64,000 nucleotides of DNA. Source: Aphanomyces cochlioides (taxonomy: Eukaryota > Oomycota > Saprolegniomycetes > Saprolegniales > Verrucalvaceae). Where the stretch lies: assembly GCA_019828595.1 (NCBI GenBank), contig JAHQRK010000021.1, positions 558,001 through 622,000 on the forward strand. The letters run 5' to 3'. Position numbers and translations under genes: made by a program. The notes below the pieces were generated by a model. It had not been told where the DNA came from. It saw only the letters and a program-made list of their open reading frames with translations, and did not search any database. Of this stretch, positions 1 to 10,225 are shown piece by piece. Within the stretch, counting starts at the first letter, position 1. Each line of letters begins with the position of its first letter.

Positions 1-457
1 ATGAAGCTCATTAGAAGTCCATCATAGCTCTAGGATTGATAGTGTTTGAGTCTCACGTATATTCGAGATCACACCGGTGAGAACTCCCATATAACTGCGT
101 GTGGCATATCATTCCTTCCATGACTTTATGTAAAAATCACAGAGTGAAAACCTTCACCGGGACGATTTCATTGGATGAAAATATATTTTCACAAATAGTT
201 TGAAGGCCGCAATGGTCACAATCAACGTAGGCCTCCTTTAAAGATTGTAATTTCGTCGTTGAGTGGGCAGAGACGCCACTTCAACAATAATAGTTGCCGC
301 AATAACGTGCGCGGCCACAGCAAAAGACGCAGGTGTTCATCAATGAACAAAACAGTAACTTACTGAAAATCTTTCCTCGGCCACAAAATAAAACCGAGAT
401 GTCATTCGGATAATATTTGTCCGTTAATGTGAGCCAGTCTAAGTGTCAGTTTTGTGT
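1..457. other. Non-coding stretch left of the Merlin element
   Basis: No convincing reading frame, repeat or RNA gene is visible here. The only structural point is that its right end, at 458-465, is one copy of the 8-bp duplication that flanks the Merlin transposon. Confidence 0.5.
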
Positions 458-465
458 CCATGCCC

Positions 466-1977
466 GGCACTCATTTAATTCAACCCCGATACAGTTTTCT
501 ATACCAAAAAAAAATCCGGATAATTATCCGGATAACCTGGGTGATAGAACAGGAAATCCGGATAGTTGAATTGGTCATCCGGATGACTTTCGAAACAACG
601 TTGGGTTCTAGTTTAACCCCCCATTTTGGTGGCATTTCAAGATGGCCATTCATTTTTTGACGGCAGTTTTGTACAAGCATCTAATCGAACCCCCGCTTTT
701 CTTTGCCATTCAATGTGAAGTCATTTTTTCATTTGCCATGGACAGTCTATACGACCTGTCTGACTTGACCGATTACACCTTCAAAGTTGTCATGGAGGCA
801 ACAAATACCGAAGAAACCGCCGTAGAATGGTGTATGAAAGTAAGTTCCATCTCTCGAAAACCCTCATACTAACCCATTTCTAGGTAGGATTACTACGAGA
901 TAACATGACCTGTTTGATGTGTATGCGTCCTATGTCTTTGCAAAGAGACAGGTTGCGTTGGAGATGCCGCCGAGAAGGCTGCCATGACAGCGAAATTGGC
1001 CTGCGCAGTGGCTCTCCATACAAGAAAACGACCCTACCCATCGCTCAGCTTGTCCGGGTCCTCTTCTACTGGGCGACTATGAAGTCGTGCCGTTCAGTAG
1101 TTGAGGACCTTGAAGTATAGAACGCCACAGCGATCAAGTGGTTCAAGTACTGCCGTCAAAAGTGTTCGGAGGAAATGCGGTCATGTACTGTTAAGGTAAC
1201 TGCGACAACAAATATATTTTTGTATTAATTCTTGCGAGTTATTAGATTGGAGGATATGGATCAGTTGTTGAGATCGACGAAACGTCTTTGAAAAAGAAAT
1301 CCAAGTACGGTCGCGGAACTCAACATGAAGATCGATGGTTGTTTGACGGAGTTGATCGATCCACGAAAAAGTGGTTTGGTGTTCTTACGGGCACTGATCG
1401 AACGAAAGAGACCCTTTCAAGACATATTGCCAATCATATTGCAGAATGTATGTTAATTGAAGTCATTTTGGCCAATGAAATCAATGTTAGGGTCTTTCAT
1501 TGTATCGGACAAATTTGCCTCCTACGTCTCTACGAACGAGCGCCACACGATTGCCAACAACCCAAGACTAACCCACATGCGCTATTCGCACATGTGGGTG
1601 AATCATTCGACGAACTTTGTCAACCCTGACAATGGAGCCCACACCCAGTCCATTGAAGGGGTGTGGGAAGTCAGGGTGAAACAGTACCTCAAGGCAATGC
1701 GAGGAGCTGAAAGCAAGCAACTGCAATCTTACTTGGATCAATTCATATGGCGAAGTTGGTATTTCCCCTCCAACGCGACAGGTATAATGTACTTCAAAGG
1801 CTTAGTGATTGCTATTCGTAAGCACAGTTAATACAGTACATCTATGTTGTATTTTCAATTGAGTCTTGGTCATCATCACATCTTGTATCCGGATATTTAT
1901 CCGAAAATTTATCGGATAATTATCCGGATGTTTTTTCGTATAGAAAACTGTATCGGGGGTTGAATTAAATGAGTGCC
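466..1977 (+). mobile_element. Merlin-type DNA transposon, complete, with TIRs and TSD
   Basis: The 1512-bp element begins GGCACTCATTTAATTCAACC and ends with its inverse. The two termini match for about 65 bp with only a few differences, and the inner part of each arm carries the TCCGGATAATTATCCG palindrome. The direct repeat CCATGCCC lies immediately outside both ends (458-465 and 1978-1985). An 8-bp duplication and long inverted repeats are known properties of the eukaryotic Merlin superfamily, which is related to bacterial IS1016/ISXO2. The transposase inside belongs to that family. The exact duplication and well-matched arms suggest a fairly young insertion, although the transposase frame has one nonsense codon. 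Confidence 0.9.
738..1831 (+). pseudogene. Merlin transposase (ISXO2-like DDE), one in-frame stop
   Basis: Four exons can be joined across introns at 840-883, 1196-1245 and 1448-1490, all GT-AG. The start at 738 (MDSLYDL) is my choice; an in-frame ATG at 642 is an alternative. The first part has a CxxC...CxxxxC zinc-ribbon-like segment (TCLMCMRP, then RCRREGC). The ISXO2-like nuclease follows with its acidic residues in VEIDET, VSDKFASY and SIEGVW; these are the expected D, D and E. An in-frame TAG at 1118-1120 interrupts the frame just after DLEV, and the sequence continues in frame as NATAIKWFKY. The copy is therefore either inactivated by a single nonsense mutation or needs splicing I cannot see. 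The third exon ends GCAGAAT and rejoins as HIAEWSFIVSDKF, which restores the family pattern. Confidence 0.85.
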
Positions 1978-1985
1978 CCATGCCC

Positions 1986-2461
1986 TCTGACTATTTCTCT
2001 TTCTAATCGAAGTTACGGATACTTTGTTGTAACTCATTGGATTTATCCGTAATTTTTAAGGTAGAAATTGCTATTGGTGTCCAGAATAGCGACTCAAAAC
2101 ATAAAATTGTTCGGATAATCCAATAATTTGCCAAAAATTATCCGTATAACCGAAGTTTTGTCAATTGAAATAGAAACACAGCTGGTCAAGTCATGTTTCC
2201 ATTTGTATTTCTAATCAAAGTTACGGATAATTATTTCTGCCATCGATGTTGGAATTGTTGTCCTCAAAATACTTTGAAATGAAACGGGGTCAAAAATGAA
2301 CATAGTTTCCGAAGTTTTGACAATAGAAAATCATATCAGAAGTAGAAATTACCACAGTGTGCTAGTTATTCAGATGTATCTCCACGAGGTTGGCACTCCA
2401 CCGATCGAATGTGGTCGAAGGTGCAGATTTCCAGCAGAAAAGGGAGGTGCATTGAGATTTA
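1986..2461. other. AT-rich intergenic stretch
   Basis: No gene is supported. The stretch is AT-rich and contains several near-copies of the TTATCCGGATAA motif. It lies downstream of the rhomboid gene on the minus strand. Confidence 0.4.
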
Positions 2462-3920
2462 TCAAGTGCAGACTGATGTACACGTTGCTGCTGTGAAGTC
2501 TCTTCCAAGAGGGGCAGTCACATTTTGTCCGGCTGGGCATGTGATGATCAGCGTGCCGTTTGTGAATTGATAACCATAGCATTCGCCACTGGCTGATGCG
2601 TCGCAGCTCCACCAAGGAGCAGGAATACAATCGAGGTACTTACACCATGGACACGCCTTCGATGCATCCGACTACAAAAATTTATCGCAGTGAGCACTCG
2701 AACACTTCAGCAACATACATGAGTAGAGAGTAAAATCACAAAGAGTAAGGCATAAACTGCAGCGAATGTGGCACCAATTCTACCAAGCCTGCGTTGTTTT
2801 GGAGATCGCGTGTTTGCAATTCGATCTTGGCGTGTCGTGGGCAAACTTAGCATGGCAAATCCCATACCAAAACCACTCTATTGCCAGAGTTCTTCATCGT
2901 TGCTATGATGACTACGTACGAGAAAGCCCGACATGTGGGCAAAGTTGTTGACATAGGGCAAGAGGCCAATGCCCAGATTGAATACAGCGACCACGATTAA
3001 ATTGGTCTACAATAGTCGTTGTCAAGCTGCGACTCAAGAGCAAGAAGAGACCATGTGACAGCAGCGGTTGGTGTACAGCTCCCAGTTGAGCAGGAATTCT
3101 GCAAACGTAGCGCCAAACAAGCCAAAGATAGCTCCAGAAGCGCCCACTCCGACCTATTCAGGTGTTCTTCCAAGTCTGCAGCTTGGGCAAGACTTACCAC
3201 GTTTGGGACGAAGACCGCCGAAACCATGGCTCCAATGAGTCCCGTGACGAAGTACACAATGACCACACGACGTCGATCAAATGTCGCTTCCAGTTCCGTG
3301 CCAAGTTGATACAAGGCAAACATATTGAACACAAGATGCACTCTACGAAAGATAACTCAGTTCGTGGAAGCCATTGCCCAAGTCGTTCTTACATGCCGGC
3401 GTGGAGGAACATTGCCGTAAAAAGACGCCACCAGTCGCCTGCAAAGATCAAATCCGTGCGTTGAGCTCCCATTTCCAGCAGGACAATTGCCGACGGACCA
3501 ATGAGCGGGTTCAACTTTGTCGATTCAACCGTCCATCCGTTCACACCGCTAGACATTTTGTCAACAGCCATTAAAGACATATCTGGCGTACATTTCAATC
3601 ACAAACATGACAGTGTTGACGCTGATCATGAACCAAACAAACTTGAACCGGGGCCATCTCTTGGGAGTTTTAGATGGCGGGATGACGATTCCTTGAGCCG
3701 GCATCGAGTAGACGGCACAACCACTGCCAGCATTGCCGGGATTGCCAACTGCACTGCTCGCATTCCTTGGAGCATTGCCAGTAGTATGCGCAGTGGAGTT
3801 CTGGTTGGCGTAGTCACCTTCTTCCAGATCTTCCAGGCGTGGCGTCGCCGACTCTTCGTACGACGTCTCGTCCATCTTGGCGAATGAGTCGAAGAAAGAA
3901 CGAAAGGTTGTGCTATTCAT
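2462..3920 (-). CDS. Rhomboid-family intramembrane serine protease (copy 1)
   Basis: Seven exons join cleanly across introns at 3549-3591, 3343-3392, 3154-3197, 3007-3051, 2878-2919 and 2672-2718. The N-terminal third is hydrophilic and probably cytosolic. The membrane core has the rhomboid hallmarks: WWRLFTAMFLHAG, then HLVFNMFALYQLG, the nucleophile in GVGASGAIFGLFGA and the catalytic histidine in NNFAHMSGF. After the last helix there is a short cysteine-rich tail (CPWCKYLDC...PAPWWSC) that is shared with the paralogue at 6839-8182. The nominal start at 3918-3920 lies 3 bp after the stop of the upstream gene. A later ATG (MDETSYEE, near 3872) is a possible alternative. All six introns match those of the paralogue in position. 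Catalytic residues are intact, so the enzyme should be active; its substrate is unknown. Confidence 0.9.
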
Positions 3921-3923
3921 AGA

Positions 3924-5282
3924 TTAAACTCTCTTGTTGAACAAATGTGGATTTGCCTTCATGTACTGCCCAGCCTCCATGCCGAGGGGCATGGAATCGT
4001 ACATTTGCGACGTCTCGTACAAGTGTTCATCGTCAAAGGGACGGAATTCCTGCTCGTCTCGTTCTTCCATCACGACAGACGGCAGAGGTGCTCGTGCTGA
4101 CTGTGTCGGGGCTTTAACGTTATGGAGCAGCGCAGCTTTCTTGCGGTATGTACCAGCTTCAGCCCCGAGAGGCAACGTATCGTCGGGATTGTTGGCCTCT
4201 GTCCGATATAATTGATCTTCATCCAGTTGATCCAGCCGAATTGAAACAACTGAAGGGGCAGGTCGAGGAAGTGATTGTGACGGGGATGGCGATGCGGAAG
4301 GCATCGTGACTGCTTGGAGCAGCGCATTCTTTTTCTGCCGACGAAAATACGATCCAGCTTCAGCCCCAAGAGGAAGAGTGTCGTCGGGATTGTTGACTTC
4401 TGTTTTGTACACCTGCTCTTCCATCTCTGGCACAGGCGCGTCTCGAAGTTCCACGTACGACTGGCTATCCTGGACGGAAATGCGGGACGGAGGCTGGTTG
4501 AACGAATGAGCATCCTGGACAGGAATACGAGCGGGGGCTTGGTTGAATGACTGAGCATCCTGGACTGGAACGCGAGATGGAGGGTGATGGTCAAATTCAG
4601 AGCTTTCTCGTTTGTGCCAGGCTTGCTGCGTAGCTTTTGCGTTGTTAGCCAGACCAGTGCCACCTAGTTGAGAGATCAAAGCTGCTTTCTTGGCTGCCCT
4701 TGACTCAGCAGCAGACATGGCCTTGGATTGCTTTTGATGATGACCATGGCCATGACCATGTTTGGAACTCCTACTTGATTTGGGGCGTTCTTGAGCGCTT
4801 GGACGCACGATATTTTCAACGCTGGGTGATTGTGATTCGTTGATTCGACTGGGAGGTCGGCTATTTGCAACTTGTTTAACTGGGGGAGGTGGTTGGCGTG
4901 ATCTGTCGGTTGAGGCAGACTGAATTGATGATTGCACATCTTCGAGGATTGCAACTTGTGACGACTGACGATGCGCGCTTTCATTCTGCGACGGTCTTGT
5001 AGCCGCACCATCGGACAGTTCGTTTTGATACGCAAGGTGTTGAAAGCGCGAGTTTTGGGTCCCTCCAACAGGTCCCGATTTCACCGAATGCACATGATCA
5101 CATGTCGGATGCGGGTCGACAAATTCTTCAAATTGCGGCGCCTTCCGCCTCTGGAATCGCTTGAAGAAGAAGACGAGAATGACTGCTAGGACGAGGCCGA
5201 CACCAACGCCAACCAAGACGATCGTAATCCAGCTTTTGCTTCCTTCTTCCAGTCCTCTACGGGATGTCCCGCGACTGAGCAT
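3924..5282 (-). CDS. Single-pass membrane protein with repeated PLGAEAG motifs
   Basis: This is one uninterrupted exon. The frame can be extended upstream through a TTG, but the first ATG is at 5280-5282 (MLSRGTSRRGLEEG). A hydrophobic helix spans roughly residues 18-40 (ITIVLVGVGVGLVLAVILVF), followed by basic residues (KRFQRRK), which predicts a short outside N-terminus and a long cytosolic tail. The tail has a histidine-rich stretch, three copies of a R(I/V)PVQDAQSFNQ-like unit, and three spaced copies of a D(D/S)xxPLGxEAGxY motif, the last near the C-terminus. No known family is recognised. The short ectodomain could mean an upstream exon is missing from my model. It sits on the same strand as, and only 3 bp upstream of, a rhomboid protease gene. 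Confidence 0.75.
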   Translation of the reverse strand: MLSRGTSRRGLEEGSKSWITIVLVGVGVGLVLAVILVFFFKRFQRRKAPQFEEFVDPHPTCDHVHSVKSGPVGGTQNSRFQHLAYQNELSDGAATRPSQNESAHRQSSQVAILEDVQSSIQSASTDRSRQPPPPVKQVANSRPPSRINESQSPSVENIVRPSAQERPKSSRSSKHGHGHGHHQKQSKAMSAAESRAAKKAALISQLGGTGLANNAKATQQAWHKRESSEFDHHPPSRVPVQDAQSFNQAPARIPVQDAHSFNQPPSRISVQDSQSYVELRDAPVPEMEEQVYKTEVNNPDDTLPLGAEAGSYFRRQKKNALLQAVTMPSASPSPSQSLPRPAPSVVSIRLDQLDEDQLYRTEANNPDDTLPLGAEAGTYRKKAALLHNVKAPTQSARAPLPSVVMEERDEQEFRPFDDEHLYETSQMYDSMPLGMEAGQYMKANPHLFNKRV

Positions 5283-6838
5283 CTGGTTCAAGACAAACTG
5301 GGCCTTTCTAGCTGAGAGATATTCCGGATACGAATAGAAACACGCCGATTATCCGGAGTCCCAGTCATCCGGTTACATCCGGATGATGGAAATATACTCC
5401 CAGACGACTTCTACCATACGTGTCAGTGTGATCTACCAAGGTATTTTGAGATTGCGAGCTTCTGTAGCTCGGCCCCACCTTGGTTGGATGGAAGCTCCGA
5501 ACGATGCAAAGTGCCCCATGACATGACAGTTGTGGTCTACAGGAAGTGAGCAACAGGATGCCCAAACCCTGCTTCAGGTGATCTCTTCAAATACACAACC
5601 TCGTTTTAATGACTATAATGACCGTAGTTTCCGAAATTAGTTCTACTGAGCCCACTTGAAAAGTCAAATTTGATGAAATGTCGTTTAAATGAGGGAATAA
5701 ATCGTGGATTTCATTGTTTGTTGACTTCGTCACCACGACAAAACACTGCAGTAAGCAACAATTGTGTACTAGTAGTGAACATTCGCCCGCAACAAAGTTG
5801 TGCTCGATAGCCTAGTCGTTCGTGGCCATAAAAAATGTGGCACAATGTCACAGGTGCTGCCAGAAACTCGACCCGGTTTTCCTCTCCCAACAAACAAAAG
5901 ACATGATGAACTCTTGCAAACAAAGGACAATCCATTGATACGAATGAACTGCATACCGAGGAAACGAGGTTAATACCGATTGACGACAAACCAAGATTAC
6001 ATCTAAGCTTACATACCTTATCTGATGGATTCACTTGACATATACGACGAATTGACTTCATCGAACTATATAATCCGTCGATCCGAGTTCTGCGTGGCCA
6101 CCGTGAAGGCATATCGACCATATTTCACACTTATTGTGATGGCCATCTTCGGCTGGCCCCGATAAAAAAAATACATCACTACCACTGGGTAGCTTACGAA
6201 GTAGGTAGTCTATAAGAATCTCATTGTAGTCTGGGTATTCCCGATTGCTGGCTCGCCAAGTTTGAAGAGTGCTTTGAAGCTATTAACAAGGACGACCCAC
6301 AAATCCTGTTATGACACAGTGTTGACTGGACACTTTGTTGAATCGACGGGTGACCTTGTCGCCCAACCAGCGAGCACTTTAACTAGGTTGTCAACAATAT
6401 CATGTCCAGGAGACAAGTCGCCTTTGTCATTCATGTCCAGCGACCTTTGCATCCATCTGAACACGCTCACAATTCATGTCTTTATACAGAGACTGAGAGA
6501 CACCCATAGTCATCGAGCAGTCTTGCAACTTTAAATCGCTCAATCCAGCGCCGTCGGCATGAATTCCAAGCCGGGTTGCGTTTCATATGTGTGATGCTTG
6601 GATATTCTTGGCAAGGTTGTCTGTCAAACAGCGGTTGGACATGCCAATATTTCGCTGAAACGACTTAGGTGCTATAAATAGATTCGACATTTTCATGAAA
6701 ATTCATGAAAAAGTCTTTAAAAAGGTCCAAAATATATGGATTTTTCACCAATATCATCTTTTTCATGCAGAGACAATTGGGTCGTCCGGATACGACAAGT
6801 TATTCCGAAGAAGCGGTGGTATTTTGCAAACGCACAGC
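5283..6838. other. Long intergenic region between divergent genes
   Basis: The left part (about 5330-5400) has three copies of an ATCCGGAT-like motif just upstream of the membrane-protein start, a probable promoter. The rest contains only short frames without recognisable protein similarity. I see no supported gene. The upstream part of the second rhomboid may extend to an in-frame ATG at 6695, but that segment does not look conserved. Confidence 0.4.
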
Positions 6839-8182
6839 ATGGTGGCAAGTCCTCAAGGCACATATCGCCAGCCACAAACGCCGCCAATGCATGGAGGCCA
6901 TGAGACTTACAAAGATAGACCGATAGAAATCGAAGATGGAATCCAGCCCGCCGAACCAGCGGAAGTTGGAGGCAAACCACGAACCAAGATCTTGCCCCAG
7001 TTCAAATTCACGTGGTTCATGATTGCCATAAATGCAATCGTGTTTCTCATTGAAATGTACGTCCTCAGAGCCATGCATGAAGCTGATATTGGTGCGTCTC
7101 TAGTGCTGAAAACGATTGGAAGTTTGAAAGCATGAAAGTTAACCCATTGCTCGGTCCCAGTGCCGATGTCTTGCTCAAAATGGGCGCTCAGCGCTCGGAT
7201 TTGATTTATTCAGGCGGCTGGTGGCGCTTGATCACTGCTATGTTTCTACACGCAGGCATGTACGTGAATCTTTCTCTTTGAGACAAATCTGATTTATATC
7301 TAGATTGCACTTGCTCTTTAATATGCTAGGACTCTATCAACTTGGCATGGAACTCGAGAATACATTCGATCGCCGCCGCATTGTCATTATATACTTTAGC
7401 TCTGGACTTATTGGCGCAATCGTCTCGTCAGTCTTCGTCCCCGACGTTGTACGTCAATCCTGATGATGTTTCTCAATGGCTTACTGGAAACTCAGGTTGG
7501 CGTGGGTGCCTCTGGCGCTATCTTTGGCTTGTTTGGGGCCACCTTTGCTGAATTCATTCTGAATTGGGACTTGTATGCTAATCGATGCTGTCACATGGTA
7601 ATTAGACTGTATTATGGACCTTTTTGACCATGCACATAGGCCAATTTGATTGTTGTCGCCGTTGTCAATCTTGCAATTGGCTTGTTGCCGTATGTCAACA
7701 ACTTTGCCCATCTTTCTGGATTTGTCGTACGCTCTTGAGTCCTTTGGTTTGATCTCACGATGATGCAGAGCGGTATGGGACTTGGTTTTGCCATGCTCAG
7801 CCTTCCCACCACGCGCCAAGATCGTCAATTAAACACGCGAACGCCACGCCAACGCCTCTTGGGTAAAATTGGCGGCACATTTACCTTTTGCTTTGCGCTT
7901 CTCTTTTTAATTCTCCTGGCGACTCATGTTGGATAATGTTTATTATCACACGACTAACATCATGTGTAGACCAATGCTTCGAATGCTTGCCCATGGTGCA
8001 ATTACTTGGACTGCGTACCCGCCCCATGGTGGAGCTGCGATGCCTCCACTGTAAGCGGCGAATGCCAAGGCGAGAAATATACCAACGGCACACTCATTAT
8101 CACATGTCCAAGCGGCAAAGTCGTTCAAGCTCCGGTCGGAAGTGATTTCACGGCTGCCGTTTGCACATCGTCGTGCAGTTAA
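6839..8182 (+). CDS. Rhomboid-family intramembrane serine protease (copy 2)
   Basis: This is the paralogue of the minus-strand rhomboid at 2462-3920. Exons join across introns at 7057-7103, 7260-7303, 7449-7495, 7598-7639, 7727-7768 and 7928-7969. These fall at the same protein positions as in copy 1, which shows a duplication after the introns were in place. The protein runs from a hydrophilic N-terminus through WWRLITAMFLHAG and HLLFNMLGLYQLG to the nucleophile GASGAIFGLFGA and the histidine NNFAHLSGF. It ends in the same cysteine-rich tail (CPWCNYLDC...PAPWWSC). The last intron begins GTTGGA, a poor but acceptable donor. I chose the ATG at 6839 because the conserved part begins shortly after it; an upstream in-frame ATG at 6695 cannot be excluded. 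Confidence 0.88.
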
Positions 8183-8276
8183 CTTAATTCTCTTATTCAT
8201 CTTTTGCACTTTATATATATGGCTTTGAACAGGCAGATCTAGTTGCTTTCTTTGAATGGAGGGCACACTTATTGGG

Positions 8277-8844
8277 TTAGGCAGGTTTGGACGGTGGTGA
8301 CTTGAGAGGTGTAAACAGAGCAGCATAGCTGCACGCTGAATGCTCTGACCGCTGGACAAAAGACCGAAGGGGGCTGAGGCTAATCGTAGTTGGCCATTGC
8401 TTAATTGCAAGCAGTCGAGTATGGCGACGAGGGGTGATGGACTCAGCCTTGGCGTGGGCTTTGCATTTCCCCTTGATCTGTGAAAACTTTTCACACCCAT
8501 CAACGCCTAGAGTAAACGTCACAGCGGGTCCTAGCTGGCCTAATGACGTACTGCACTTTCGTCCTCCTCCATGGGCCACGCAATATCCCTTGCTCTGAGC
8601 CAGTTTTTCGCATTGCTCCACTTGGCACTTACGTCCGCCACCATGTGCAATACAATGACCTCGGCTTTGAGCTAGCTTGTCGCACGAAGCCACTCTGCAT
8701 CGAGTGCCTCCCCCATGGGCTGTACAGACAATATGAGAGGCGTGAGCAGATCCATAGACTACCTTTGCATAACCCCCTCGTCTGCGCAAACTTGGAACAG
8801 CCATCGTGGTGGCACAAGGCTCGTCTCTGTGTACTCTTTTCCAT
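8277..8844 (-). CDS. Small Cys/His repeat protein (WRKY19-like zinc-finger repeats)
   Basis: Three exons join across introns at 8720-8762 and 8507-8551. The joined protein is built of four repeats of the pattern C-x4-C-x-K-x-(A/S)Q-x-(R/K)G-x-C-x-AHGGG-x-(R/K)C, for example CEKLAQSKGYCVAHGGG. Such repeats are widespread and highly expanded in oomycetes and also appear beside plant WRKY19 domains. They probably bind zinc, but their role is not established. The region after the last repeat (from about AKAES onward) is low in similarity to anything and may be partly 3' untranslated if another intron is present. The start codon follows a CCAATTAA-containing promoter near 8980. Confidence 0.75.
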
Positions 8845-9094
8845 ATTTCGTTGTGAGCTCCACCTCTCTAGCTCTCCATCCTTCGGCCTCTTTTGTCGAA
8901 GATTTCAATCAAACTTTTCCACAGTTGTGTCGTCTGGTTGTTGTCCTATCGAATATTAATTGGCATTTAATTATAAATATTTCAGCCAATTAACATAGAA
9001 TAACTGGTGGATACAGCAATTATTGGTAGAAAAATGTAAATTTTATTCAATCAAAATACTCTTGAATTTTCATGGATTTTTCCATCTTGGGGTC

Positions 9095-9286
9095 ATGGAC
9101 ACGAACGACCCAGGAGCAGGGGAGATATCTTGGCATGCAAGCAGTCCCTTCGCTGCAAAATCGCACTATCCAACAAAGAACCAGGAGCGGACCACCCACA
9201 TAAATACACCCACGCGACAAGTCGTTTACGATAAAACCTGCAAGGAGATTGCTCTCAAGAAATTCCACGAAAAGGTCGTGTTATAG
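9095..9286 (+). CDS. Possible small protein, 63 residues
   Basis: An ATG-initiated frame of 63 residues lies in an otherwise empty interval between two minus-strand genes. The C-terminal part (VVYDKTCKEIALKKFHEKV) has a composition like real protein. No family is recognised and no intron is needed. It could equally be chance. Confidence 0.3.
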   Translation: MDTNDPGAGEISWHASSPFAAKSHYPTKNQERTTHINTPTRQVVYDKTCKEIALKKFHEKVVL

Positions 9287-9629
9287 TTTGGTTTACACCT
9301 GCGGAGGCATTGAGGACTAGAGACCACTACTACTGGGCAAGCTGCTGGCTAGATCGAATGTCAATGAGCGATGGGAATCAGACTTGGTCTCTCTTCAATT
9401 GATCTCAGAAAATGTAGATAAGGTTGATTTGAAAAATCATCACTTTCCCATCGGCCCCATTGACATTTGAGCTTGCCAGAGGCAACCTACGACAATGCAC
9501 ACGTGCAGTAAACAAGAAAGAACCGTCAAACAGGTCAAGCAGAAGTCCGTTGTTACAACACTTGCGTTCCAAACCGTCCATAGTGTCTACACCTACAACG
9601 AAAGGCTGTGCTGGCAAACGTCAGAAAGT

Positions 9630-9913
9630 TTATTCTTCCTGCTCATAAATACAATCAGTCAATCCCACACACAATGTGGGGAACGCACCTTAGCAGCGAC
9701 AGCAGGCTTCTTCTTGTTGTACTTCTTGGCGAAACGTTGATTGCGCAAGAACTTGGGGTCCAACTACAGGCACACACTTTAGGGACAAATTCAACCACGA
9801 TAAGCACATACTCCCTTGGTCGAGTGGTAGCGGTGAGCCTTGGGCTTGCGGATACCGTTCTTGTGGGCCTTGAAGGTTTGGTTGCGGGCGGTGTGATGCT
9901 TTTGCTTGACCAT
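9630..9913 (-). CDS. RPL29: 60S ribosomal protein eL29
   Basis: Three exons (9812-9913, 9689-9763, 9630-9638) give a short, very basic protein. It opens [20 protein letters not shown], continues [20 protein letters not shown] and ends AAKEE. This matches the whole length of eL29, including the family block 'G(V/L)DPKFLRN.RFAKK'. The last exon codes only two glutamates and the stop. The upstream 300 bp carries several CCAATTAA/CCAATCAA boxes in both orientations, shared with the divergent VAC14 gene. Confidence 0.93.
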
Positions 9914-10225
9914 GCTGCTCTCTGAATTAGCAATTAAGGTTGGCCTCTCCAGTCAAAACAGTCACACGGCGGAGCCAGTCAATTTCAATTTTGATTTTCA
10001 TCCAATTACAATATTTACAGAGATAATTTCATCCAATTAAATAAATTAAAGTTTAAGCCAATCAAATCACACTAAATATTTATTTTATCCAATTAAATGT
10101 GTAAAATATATAGCCAATTAATATGGTCCAATCCTGGAATATAGCAAATCATAGGTCTTTTCTCTCAATTTACGGATAAAGCTCTCAATTTATCCGGATA
10201 GCTCATTTTGCAAAGTGCAAACGTA
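9914..10225. promoter_or_regulatory. Divergent CCAAT-rich promoter (eL29 / VAC14)
   Basis: In about 310 bp there are at least seven CCAAT-type boxes (CCAATTA, CCAATCA) in AT-rich sequence. A TTATCCGGATAG palindrome lies about 30 bp before the VAC14 start. CCAAT boxes are a known element of oomycete and other eukaryotic promoters. Assigning function to the TATCCGGATA palindrome is inference from its recurrence near other starts in this window. Confidence 0.6.

Noticed and set aside
1118..1120. Recoded stop (read-through) in the Merlin transposase
   Set aside because: A single in-frame TAG in a transposon copy is more simply a nonsense mutation. No nearby structure or context suggesting read-through was seen.
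5711..6121. 136-residue minus-strand frame in the long intergenic region
   Set aside because: No similarity or plausible domain, no supporting introns, and composition like translated non-coding DNA.
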